Origin: Enoplolaimus lenunculus
Taxonomy: Eukaryota; Nematoda; Enoplea; Enoplida; Thoracostomopsidae
DNA: 64,000 nucleotides
Reading direction: 5' to 3'
Assembly: GCA_030248215.1 (NCBI GenBank)
Contig: JASANG010002448.1
Span: forward strand, 1-64,000
A model generated the notes under the pieces. The model was not told where the DNA came from. It saw only the letters and a program-made list of their open reading frames with translations, and searched no databases. This document shows, in pieces, positions 1-16,600 of the stretch. The first letter of the stretch is position 1; each line of letters starts with the position of its first letter. Both the position numbers and the translations under genes were made by a program.

Positions 1-768
1 ATATTGCAACTGCGTTAAGTTTCGAACGCTGCCGTCTAAAAGATGTTTAACAATTGGTTGTTCCTAGTTTAGTACATCGGCCAAGTTTAGCAGAAACTAG
101 AATTTCAAACATTTAGTTTATTTTATTTTTATCTAATAATATCTTTAGTAGTGAGTCTAAAAGCGTTGCTTCTTAGTGCGTGTAATATTGAACAGGAATC
201 TTACAAACAGCGTAAAGCATTTACAGGAATGCACAATGCACTAAAGTTTGCTAAAGTTGCAAATTTTCTGCTATTCTCAGTGTTATATATACTTGCTTCG
301 TTTTTATAGCAATTTGTAATCAACTTATATTTATTTCGCTAAGGAATTTGTGCTCTACTGCACGGAAAGTTGTCCCCTAAGCGTGCAAATACCAGTAGGC
401 ATGCTGGAATTTGAGCTACTCAACAAAACATAAACAAACACTTGGTTATGTAATCATATTTCTAAGTAACGCAATGGTGGGTCGATTCATCATATCAAGG
501 TGCCATGGCCGAGTTTTAGTGTTAGTCAAGCCCTGCTCGACTGTGTTTTAAGTTTATGTTAATAACTATGAAATGGTTGTGGAGACACTTTAACGTACTT
601 TATTCGGTTTCTGCTTTGCGGAAATGTATTCAATTAATATTTTCATGCCTACCTGCTGTGATGCAAATACAATATTATACAGCAAATCATATATGGTCTA
701 GGGGGTGTATATGTCGTGCCCTAAAAAGCTATTACTCCCAGTTGGATATAGCATGTTGCGGTTTTCTA

Positions 769-979
769 GAACACCTATTTGCTCCACTTGACGTCTGTTC
801 TGTCAAAAACGTTACCCCTACGGCGCCGTTCGTCACCGTTCGTACCATTACACGGTGACGGACGGCGCCGCACGGGTGACGTACAGCGACAGACGGCACC
901 GAACAGCGACGCACGGTGACGGACAGCGCCGGACGTCGACAGAGTATAGCGGAATGCTAAGTAGGACAAATAGGTGTTC
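769..979. mobile_element. Foldback element with GC-rich CGGTGACGGACGG core
   Basis: Inverted ends gaacacctatttg at 769 and caaataggtgttc at 967-979 flank an inverted core (ggcgccgttcgtcaccgt versus acggtgacggacggcgcc). It lies upstream of exon A1. Confidence 0.65.
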
Positions 980-1290
980 AGGGTTTACTGCTCCATGGTT
1001 TTTTCGCCAAAATTTCATTTTTGTACGCCTTTCAATTTTAGATCAAGATATGGCAAACATTTTACTGCGATTGCAATTCCTGGCAAGTCAAGTAGTTTAA
1101 CTAAACTGAATTAAAATAAAAAATCCGAGCTAACGGTTAATTTTAACTTGGTATTAACATAAACGTTTCAGTGAATCAAACACTTCGAAAAGCGCAGAAT
1201 ATTTAGGTGCTGTAATTATCCGGCTTTGGTGGCAGTATCCGGTAAACTAATGTCCGGTCGCACCCAGCTATATATCAGTTTTATTTTTAG

Positions 1291-5637
<4,347 letters not shown>

Positions 5638-5642
<5 letters not shown>

Positions 5643-5866
5643 ATCTTTAAACAGATTTAATACTATTACTACTACTACTACTACTACTACTAATAATAAT
5701 AATAATAATACCTAATAATGATAACAGTAATGCTTACTATAGAATTATATTCAAAAAACTGAATAAAAGACGGCCATAGCCTAGAGTTTTAAGTGAATAT
5801 TATTTGTCGAGCTGGAATGCGAACTTATGACCTAATAGCATTTTATTTGTAAGCTGCTTCAATAAA
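5638..5866 (+). terminator. Three candidate polyadenylation signals after exon A3
   Basis: AATAAA occurs at 5638-5643 (overlapping the stop), 5762-5767 and 5861-5866, just after the terminal exon. This supports transcript ends here. Confidence 0.5.
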
Positions 5867-7494
5867 TTTCAGTTCTATTTACTTCATCTAATATTACTAT
5901 CTTGTTAACAATTATATTATATATTTGGATTATATATATTTTGTTTTATTTGCGATAATAACTAGCCATGTCATTATAGAGAAAGTTTTAATTCGAAACT
6001 TGTTTGACATTACAACTAACTTAAATCTTTCAGCTGGCTATTCCGGAACTCCACTAAAAAGCAAATTCCTCCAGCTGAGAACTGACAACAAACAAAGCTG
6101 TGTTTGACGTGTGGCTTCTGGGCCCCCAGACTGCTTATTTCGTCCATGGCTGAATATTCAATTTTTGCATTTGTTTGAATCTTTGAATGGTTTGGCAATG
6201 TTTAGCATTTTATTGGTTGGCCAAAGAATTGGACAAGAAGTCAGCCATTTATTGGCTGGTCAAAATAGTTGGACAGGAAGTTGCCCTTGGTTACACAATT
6301 TTCGTGAACGTCTAGTTATTGTTGTATTAATAGCTAGAGCGTGCGGAAGTTTCGTCGTTTTTGATTTTCATTGGTTGCTCAAGATAGTTGAAGAATAAGT
6401 TACTATTGATAGGACGTCTTTGGAAAAGATCTCGGTATTGGATTGGCTAAAGAATACGAGAGCCTGTGGATGTTTCCTGACTTTCAGATTTTTATTGGTT
6501 TGCTCAAAACTAAAAGCAATAGTACAAGAAATCGCCTATGCAATATTGGTAATGGCCTGGATACTTTATTGACTACCGGATACAACAAATCTTTGTACCA
6601 ATCAGTGCCAGGTTGTGGTCACTGATTGAATTAAGTTCGTAGAATTTCCGTCGACTCGTGGTGACGGTTGTTTTTTGTTTGCTTCGGTGAATAGTTTTCG
6701 TTGGTTTTAATTTCAGGCAAGTAAATCCTTTGCTCGCTTGTGAACCTGTTATATATTCTGTGCAAGAGTTAAGGTACCCGAGTTCACACCTAGGATTGCG
6801 AAATGGGTCTCTTTCACCGTTATTTTATCACATTGCCAGCTAATGAAAAATGCTTGAAAATTGATTTGTTCGAGTCGAGTACAGAACCCAAACCGCTAAA
6901 CGCAGTTTTATGTTTAGCGGGAATGCGGAATAACGCGATTCTTAATTTAAATTGTGTCGAAGGTCAAAATTTTTTTATGTTGGCATGGTTGGTTGGTTTT
7001 GCAAGGTTCTCATCTCTCGTTTGCGGAGTGGATTTTCTAACTTACGGTCCCACCGTATACTCGGCTATAGTTTTGTTTCGTTGACCTAAAACTGAATTCA
7101 TTTGCACAACAGCTTTTCGCAACAAATTTTTTTAATTTAATTGATTGATTTTTTAATTTATTTTAAACTAATAATGTTTCAAGTTTTATTTGGTTTAAAA
7201 TGTTATGTTCAATTCGCACTTGTCCGTCATGGGTAATAGTAAAGGTGATGGTTTGAGTCGAATTTTATCAGGTAAGTGTGTTGTTTTAAATTCTTTTTGC
7301 AAAATTAGACGATCAAACTTATAGATGCGATTACGACGGCATAAACGAGTTACTACCTGTACCATTAGTCTGAAAGTAAGATATATATTTATTTATTTAT
7401 TTATATACATATATACGCATATATAATAATTGTTATATTAGTTGTGAATGGCAGTAGAAATTGTTGTTTATTAGTGAATTTTGTATATTTTTAG
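5643..7494. other. Interval between exon A3 and exon B1, no clear gene
   Basis: It holds a short trinucleotide microsatellite at about 5660-5710 and a region with recurring ttggttgg/ggttgctca-like words at 6180-6600. ORFs here are short and lack matching splice sites. The stretch is either an intron (if A and B are one gene) or an intergenic region containing an unseen promoter. Confidence 0.4.
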
Positions 7495-7644
7495 ATTGAC
7501 ACAATTGATGGAGGAGGGACGTCAAGTTTGACTAAATTTCGACAAGAACTCGAACAATGGTCAGCAGAAAAAGACCGAGAATATAGTATTATATCGACAC
7601 AGAATGATCATATTGATTTGGCTAAAATTCTGACACCTAAAAGG
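7495..7644 (+). CDS. Exon B1
   Basis: Acceptor tatttttag ends at 7494; 50 codons, phase 0 to 0. The donor AGG|gttcgt is weak (no A at +4) and coincides with the first copy of a tandem repeat. If it is not used, the frame stops at TAA 7684. The product includes a charged helix around KFRQELEQWSAEKDREYS. Confidence 0.5.
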
Positions 7645-10600
7645 GTTCGTTTACCGGATTTTTCGTCTGGCTATTGGAACCAGTAAATTTTTTTATTCCG
7701 CACATTTAAGGTTATTACGCTTAAGCAAAACTTGGGTATACGTAAGCAAATCCAAATCCCTTAGCGCTAATGGCCGTTACAGTATACGGTTAGTTTACCG
7801 GATTTTTCGTCTGGCTATTGGAACTAGTAATTTTTTTTATTCCGCACATTTAAGGTTAACGCTTAAGCAAAACTTGGGTATACGTAAGCAAATCCAAATC
7901 CCTTAGCGCTAATGGCCGTTACAGTAAACGGTTAGTTTACCGGATTTTTTGTCTGGCTATTGGAACCAGTAATTTTTTTATTCCGCACATTTAAGGTTAT
8001 TACGCTTAAGCAAAACTTGGGTATACGTAAGCAAATCCAAATCCCTTAGCGCTAATGGCCGTTACAGTAGTATAAATATATTCCTAAGCGTAATCGTGAA
8101 AAGTGAGAATGAGCTTAAGTACCTAAGCTTAAGCCTAAAATTAAGCCTAAGCCTGAGCAAAAAATTAGTCTAAAGCTTCAGCTACTACGTTGAAGTCCCA
8201 CAGAGAAACGTTCCGTCGCTGATTGTCACCTCAAAACAATGAAATCAAAGTCGCCCAAGTCTTGAAAGATTGACAACTTATAAGAAACAATTTCATGCAA
8301 ACAAGTGTACATCAAATAACAGTTTTGACTTCAACTGTTCAGTTTTTTAAGCTATATTTGCAGACACATACCATCGGTATAGATAATGTTTATCTGGTAC
8401 TTCAGAATCGTCTAATTTGTATTAATGTCAAAGTTCGTGGGTGGCATTCCGGAATTTTGCATACCCGTGTAAAGGGATTGTTGGTAGAAGCAGCGAGAAC
8501 ATTCTAGACGGTGCAAAAAAATTACATATTAATTCATGAAAAAAATTTTCTTTCGGGGTAAGCAAAGACGTCTGTACTGGGCGGCAACGTTGCCGATCTC
8601 GTACTATATCACCCAGGAATTGTTAATATTAAACTCTTGTCGGCCAGGAACGTCACAGAGACAACCCCAGAAGAATTTTGCAGGCAGTTGCCTTATTAAA
8701 ATTTTACCATCGCCGATAATTGTTGTTATCTTGAAATTTTATTTTAACGATGGACACTGTTTTAGCTGACATACCTTAATCAAGTGACAAAACAGACCAC
8801 GAATGGATATACGGGGCACAGTTGGATCGCACTATTAGCCGCCGAAAATTTTTTAGTACAAGAATAAGAGTTCTATGCTAGAACAATTTTACTTTCCTCT
8901 CGACAATTGTTTTTGCTTCCTCCTACTCACAGCCAGAGGCGGATCCAGAAATTACTGGCAGGGTGGCGTTCTGGCAAATGTTATCAAACGCAATTTTCAC
9001 GGTATAAGGACCTTCGTAGTCACAGGGGGACAGGGATTCATCCTTCTTGGAAGAACTTTGGCCTCCCAAGAAAATTTTGAACCGTGATTGTAAGTCATCG
9101 AAAATTCTTGTGTGCTCCTCCTGAAAAATTTTTGGCCCCCGAGCAACTAGGAATTGTGAGCTAACTACAGGCCTGTGTAATATGCGCAATGATTTAGTAT
9201 TTTGATTTTTTGTTTTTTTTTCAGGATTTAAACGAGATTTCATATCAACCGAAATCGAAGCTACCCGGTGAATCGGTGCTTGCTGCTCCATTAAAAGCAT
9301 CTGTAAGTAGTCGTTGTATGTCAAAACTGAAGCAATTAACTCTTGCACACTTTCCCCACAGTTACTTTAAGTTTAAAAATAGCTTAGCTTGAGGAGTGCT
9401 TGCCTATGCCTAACTCTAAGCGAGGTCGTAGCCAGAAAGAGGGGTGTGAGGGGGCGGGCTCAGCCCCCTGGAATAATTTTGCCCCCACCCCTCCTAGTAA
9501 ACTCCAGTTTTGCTTTTACAGTCATAGAAAACCGTTGTATGCTTTCTCCTGAAAAACGCTTGGCCCTATAGTAGTGTGAGTTAGCTCTGGGTCTGAGTCT
9601 AAGGCTTTGGCCACTTGCATATTCAAGGGCTCAGACTTAGCTTTTCCCAACAGAAATCGAAACCAAACTTTTGCCTTACGGTTTTTTGCTAGTTTTTTCA
9701 CTTTTATATATTGCACAGCCTCCGCAATTTGAAATTTTTGAATCCGCCACTGGTTTTAAATGTGGAGGGGGTAGTGTACATGAAGCCACAATGCATAAGA
9801 TACTTGGTGGAACGAAGTTTAGCCCCGCTAATCTTTTTTGTTCCTGCTTCTTTTACTTTTCAGTGAGGGTATTAGGGTTGACGGTGTATATGGTGTTTTT
9901 GCGCATTCTAAAAACCCTTCTGTCCCATCAGTGTTTTTACAGAGATTAAAATTTTGGACTGTCGCACTTGTGTCCAAACTGCAATTCTTTATGTGTGTAA
10001 ATCTGTACGACATAGTTGCGATATAAAGTACCTGCTTTACTAAGCACATATGGCCGATTCAGTTGAAATCATGTTAATATTTTTCAACCTGATTTTGAAT
10101 GTTTCTCTAAACGCACATAAAATGTCCAATGAAAAATTAGCAAATCTTTTGAACATAGTCTCACAGTAACAGCATACTATACACGTTATGCAGGCTGTAA
10201 TGCGGGCAGGGCCGTTATAGAAATTTAATGAAAAATGGTTTATTTCGTAGATCTCGGCGTGCTGAAATCAACGGTAAAAACAAGGAAAAATTCAAATTCA
10301 GGATCGCATATATCTTGTAAATCTTCAAATCTAGAATCTACTTGTATTAAACATTCGTGGACCGTAACTTTTGAAGAGAAATATAGGCCTTGTGCAACTA
10401 CTTTAATATTCTCATTCTTCGAAATAAAATAAAACGTTTTCTTTTCTATTTTTTATTAATAATTGTATACAAGTATGTGTATATAAATATATATAATTGA
10501 CAAAGTGATATAATTGAGTATAAAGACTTACCATGCAATCATCGCAAACGAGGTAGGCTTCAGTGTGCAAGTGCGGCATAAAAGAACGTTAATATTTGTT

Positions 10601-13600
10601 ACACAAAAAATATCACATTTATGTTTCAATTTTTTTCTGTCCCTGCATTATTATTATTACATATTTGTGTAATCAATAGTCTAAGTGTTTGATAATGATT
10701 ACATGTGACAAAGTGTTTTTTGTTTTGAACTTTCTGCCGCACCTCTGAGACAGAGTGTGAAGAATAGAATTTTACTCTAAAATTCGTGATAGTTTATATT
10801 AAAAACGTATTTTTTCCATTTGTTTTTTTTTCACTAAAACAGAACGTTATACTACAATCGGAAACGAGTATTTGGTTTAATTTCATTCTATTTGGTTAAG
10901 TATTTGCCCATGTTAATTATATACCGGCCTGTCCACTCGAACACAAGCCCAATGGAAGGCTTTCGAGACTGAGATGTTTAGGTTTAATCGGCTTTTAAGA
11001 CTATTATTACTCTTATATTTGCATTTTATGCATAAACGTAGGTTAAACTTAAGTTTTAGGCTTAAATTGAGGGGTCTTTTCGGTTATCCGCCTCCCAGCC
11101 GGCGTTTGCCTAAAAATGGCTGGATTTTAAAAAATTTTGTACACTTGGGCTTTTTACAGCCTCCCCTAAGATGACATAGATGGTCTGGTTGGTTGGCAGT
11201 CTCTTGGAAACGGGTTCTTAGGCGGACCCGACACTTTCACTTCGATGATATTATACGTATATAGTTTATATGCATACCTCACAAGTTTTCCTTCAAATTT
11301 TATTACAATGCCTCGACGTTTTGACAGTTTCTACAATTGTGCCAAATATGTTAAAACTATAATTCAGCCACAGTATCAGCAGTTTCAATATTAAAACCTT
11401 TAAAAACCTCTTTGACAATTTACAAACTAAACAGTGTTTCTATTTTCTTCAGAATTCGATATCTTATATTTAGACCATTTGTACTCTCCATTTCGTGGGT
11501 TCGTCTGTATCGTTCAAAACGCAGCCCATACACCTCTAAATAGGCTCGATAATAAATTGATTTAGCTAAGATTTTAATATTTACACGACTCTTGTATTTA
11601 AAGCGTTTGCTCGCGAATAAATTCTGGAGAACGCGATTAGCTAGCGATTTTTGGCCTTAAAACTTTTTGAATTCAAGTTTGCACGCACAAAGGTTTTTAC
11701 GATTGCCTACCAAAAATGCAAAGTAATATTTTGCTACTCAATCTCAAATTGAACAATCTATAATTGTCACAGCTCAGTTACAACGCTTCCTGTAAGGCAT
11801 GCTACGCTTGCTGAGATATGGCTATAAAACTTCAAACAAATTTAAATTTTATTTCGTTCGTTTGGTTATGTGATAGTCGTATTTTAACGACTGGACGCTG
11901 GTAAATTTACACCTCAACACAGTTAAATATAATTATTATTGGTCACCAGCATCTTCACATATTTAAAATAGTCAAAAATCGCGTATTGTTTGCTGCATGT
12001 TTTAAATTTTCAATAAAAGTTACAGCGAAATATTGAAGAGTCACGGTACATTTAGAGCAATGTTTTGAACGAAATTTGTCTGTGCCTACACAGCGGCGGA
12101 TTTTTAAATTTCTGACAGTGGAGGCTGCGTTATTATGTAATAGTGGAAAAAAAGCTTTCTGGACGGAAGCGAGTGAGAAGTCAAACGCAATTTTTGTACT
12201 CAATTTTACTACAAAATTTTAATTTTGAACCATATTGAGGGGACATATGCATGGTTCCCCCTTGGCTTCGCCATTGCATTTAGCAATTTTTAACAAAGTT
12301 TGGCTGCTTCTTTTTTATTTCTTCTATCCTCCGTCTTGTATTAGTTTTTTTAAAAATATTGCAACTTTGCAAATTATTCTCATCCTCGCTATAATTTGAA
12401 TTATATATTAAATTACCACGACTATTTTTTTCTTCTTCTTTTGATACTCAAAAATATATTTCTATCCATCGATTTACAGGGCTGTAGTCAGGGAATTGGT
12501 TTATCGGTTAAAGTCCTTTTGCAATTTTTATCGAAGGGTTAAAAGCCACCGCGTAGGTTTTTATATAGATCGTTCCCGTTTTTGGAAAATTTGGCTACGC
12601 CCCGAACTCGCTTGTACACTTTTAATGTATTTATAACAACGACCTCGGTAGTTTAAAAAACATTAAGTTTTACTGTGTAATTTAAAAATGATTTAAAGTT
12701 CACTCCGTATATAGCAGAAATTGTCTATTTTTCGAGTTTTCTACTTATCGTTCTTTGTCAACTTTTTTTTTCGATTTTGGGATAAAATATGTACCTCATC
12801 TCTGGCTGTGGCGGTCTTAGCCCCCCAAACACATCAACTGGAGAAGCCGCCGATGTTAGAACCCCGAAATTAAGAAGTTTAATTTTGGGTTAAGTACAAA
12901 AACACGTCTGTCTTCTTGGTCGTTTTTCTCGCGAGATTTTCTTTTTTATTATTGCCGTTGTCGAAACTCTACTTCCCCACCATAAAATAGTATTGGCTTT
13001 CTCCAGATTAGTTTCATCGTCGCTTGTAAGTGTCACCTAAAATCCATGCATACCCTTTTTGTAATTTTTTCCTTCCTCTAAGCATGTTGAGCGGGTTACA
13101 GGCGTCATTTACCTCAGAAATTAATATTTTATTTTAACCGTCAAAACGAATTTGAAATTTTATAATTTCAATTAGATGAGGTTTGGTGATGGTTGTGTAT
13201 CTTCTAGTCAGGGTGTAACAGTGCTTGACTTATATATCAACTGTAAACGTGTTAATTTGTTAATAATTCTCATTACTAATCATTTCGACTTTATTATTAT
13301 TAAATTAAAAACGAATCTTATTTTTCAATTTTTGTCATAGTCTTCTGAATGTGTCGTGCTCCAAACTATCATTTGACCTGGTTAGCACCTGAGACATCCC
13401 AGACGTCAATCGATGTTGATCGAAGTCCACATAAGTAATGCAAGCTGATTTTGAATGGTTGTTCTCACTTTGACTCTATTTGTTTATAGTGCATGAATGT
13501 TGAGCATATATGAAAACCCACTTATCAATATATGCCGTACACCCCTGTGGTATTTTAGGGGCATTTTACACTTTGAAAATTGTTGAAAGTAAGCACTCAT

Positions 13601-16600
13601 TGCATAAAAACATGTCTATCGTAAAACGTAGTAGTCAGTTTGTTGTTTGTGATTGGATGTAAAGTTGGTATTTTGCTCCATTGCACCGATCAAAATTACT
13701 GTACATTCAAGTAATTGTTTGAACTGCCCTGAGCAACAATATACGCTTGGGACATCCTTGTTGCCAAACGGGATAAAATAAATGTTTGGAGCACGACATG
13801 TGATTATTTAGCATAAATATATTCTAAATTTATACCACCATTTGCTCGAATATAACTCAAGTATCGATAGCAAACCAGTTTGATGAAACGTTTTTAGCTT
13901 AACGGATGATGTTCCCATTTTAAGAACATACATATTCAGTGTTTTGAGAGATTTTGCAACGATTTTTTCTAAAGGTGTAAAGCTGAAGGTCAGCCGCTAA
14001 CCCTAAAACGGAGGCGACCGTCAAATCCGGTAAGAAATCGTATCCTTGGTAGGTAATTTATGAGACGAACACCATGTAGAGGAGTTGAAAAAGCGAGATT
14101 ATATATATTTCACCAAGAAACTGGTTTTTGCGGACTTTTAGGGGTGTCAACGACACGCCTATATTTTTCTAGTGCTGTCGACTGACAGCCAGAAAACCCT
14201 TATGTCAGGGTGCCTAAGTTATTTGAAATGTCCAACAAAATTTATCCGAATTAAGCAATTGTCGTCGCAACTTAGGCTCAACTCACAAGTTTCAATTTAG
14301 CTGTTGCACTTCACTGTCAACCAATCAAGTATTTATCAGATGTAAATACTATTTTATTACCATTCTTTAAAATACAACCTAAATCAAGTAAATATAACTA
14401 ATTAATATATCGACGCAATTGAACTTTTAAACTATGAATTGGAATTAATTTTAAAAAATTATGATTGAAGTAGGCGTTAATTCATTCTTTTCGACAATAC
14501 CAGTAACTAATGGCCATGAAGTCGATGTAAGTATTGAAGAATAGTTCCATTCGTTTTAATAGGTTACTTGTTTACTTTCCAACGAAAAGATTGCATTCAA
14601 TGACAAAATTAATAAAATAAGCTGAGGCTTAGGCTTAGGCTTAGGAGAATAATATACAGTTATGATGAGGCAAGGTGGACAATTGCCCACAAACCATATT
14701 ATAAAACATACGTTGCGCAGCGCAGTATCGGATCTGACCTTTTTCGTTTGTGGGCGGATGTTATTAGGGCTCTGAAAGCACCGTATATACCAGGAATTGT
14801 TAACGAACGGGGCGTGAAGGTTTGTAGTTCGGGGAGGTGGCACGGGAAATTTTGCTGACATATAATTAAAGAACAAGAATAATCTTGTAAATGCGTAACA
14901 CACATGATACTCCAATATTGCTCAAACAAACAGTAACGTTGGTTTTAATTTTGTTAAAATTAAAACGAGTCGAGATTTTATCTCGAGCTTTAAGACAACC
15001 AAAAACTATACAGTAAAAGAATCCGTAATCCGCAGTTCCGTAATCTATATTTCACCTGATCAGTATCCTTATGACACAAGTTGTCAGCAGATAGGGGCTG
15101 CACGCACACCCTCTCGTTCTGCCATAGTTTTGCGGCCTATTATTATCCATCTTCTACAATGTGAAACGTACACTAGGTGACTTTGAGAGTATAGTGTACG
15201 TAATGAACACTGAATCCAAAAAAGTTCAGTGTTCGTCACAGTCACACTACCCCTTCAAAAGTAATCAGGTGTACGCATGATATTGTGGAAGTTGCATAAT
15301 AAGGTGTGTTTGTTTTTAATTTTTACTATATTTTTATTTTGTCAATTTAGGACTGGGAATACAATCGATCAACTACTGCAGTGAGTTTGCAAGTTTTGGA
15401 TTTTGGATACAAACTTTTACAAATATTATTAAAACCGTTTCGGCTCTTGTATACACCTTCCCATATACTAAAGTTAAAGCGTAAGCTTCGGCTTGAACTT
15501 ATGTTCCAAAAAAGGCTTAAGCAAAGGCTTAGGCATCAGCTTATGTAAACCTCTTCCTAAACCAGAACCTCAGCCTAAGCCTAAAGCCTGGGGCATGTGT
15601 ACAAGAGCTACTGTTACAATGTCTCACTTACATTTTTTCAACAAATGTATCAGTATGAGAGATTAGAATATAGGCTGTACTGCCTGTTACTCTGGGTATT
15701 AGAAATTCTTGATGTAATAATAAGTAAAGACAGATTTGTAAAATAACCGAGGGGCGTTGTGTCAATTATAGAGGCCTGATCACTGGGCGACATACAGAGT
15801 GAAGGGCATGGAAGCTGGGGGCTTATATATTATAATCTTTAGGATAGGCTGTAGCTTAGGATTAGATATAGACTTAGATTTGGTGGGTAGGGTCCATGAA
15901 TTATTATGGATTGATAATTGTTATAAATAAAGCATGTTATGTCCATTTTTTAATTATTTTAGAATTTATCGGGCCAAACCTCAACGAATCAAACATCTTC
16001 AAGTTGGCAATTTACAAGCGGCATTGGGAATACTGGCGGATTTAGCCCTCGCTCCATCATTAGCGTAAACGCCGATCAAGGCACTAAGGATTGGTCCGAT
16101 GTCACAAAATCGTCGACAAGCAGTCAATTGTTTACTACCGGGCAAACTGTTTTACCTCCTCAAATTCAGGTAGTTCACTGTTAAATCTCAACGTACTGTA
16201 GTGACCCGAATAAGAGGTATGATTGCCTGTTATTCGGTTACGGACTGTTATATATTTTAATTCACCCCATGTTACTTGGATCTAACACCATTCCTTTGTA
16301 TATATTCTTTTTGGACATACCTTCTTTGTTCCGAAGCATTTTTGTTGATTGCCATATCCGTTATCTCTATTCTGGATTTAATAGTCTCTTACATATCTAA
16401 GCAGTGATCAGGTCAGGCAGTACTTGTTAGGACTTATGGATTCTACTCTCTAATGGACTTTAATTCAGGACACAGACTCATATTGATTGGGACTCAAAAT
16501 AAGGACAATTCTTATCACCAACCCTTTCTCTTATTCGTCACTGTTTTTACGTGGCTTTTGAACTTTTGTTTTTAATATAAACATTTAGATTTCATGCGAA

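Noticed and set aside
7205-7374. Possible first exons for the B gene (an ATG with MGNSK..)
   Set aside because: The implied 37-base intron is too short to trust and the following frame meets a stop before a good donor.
8923-9348. 141-codon minus-strand frame
   Set aside because: It is antisense to exon B2 and to a dispersed repeat copy.
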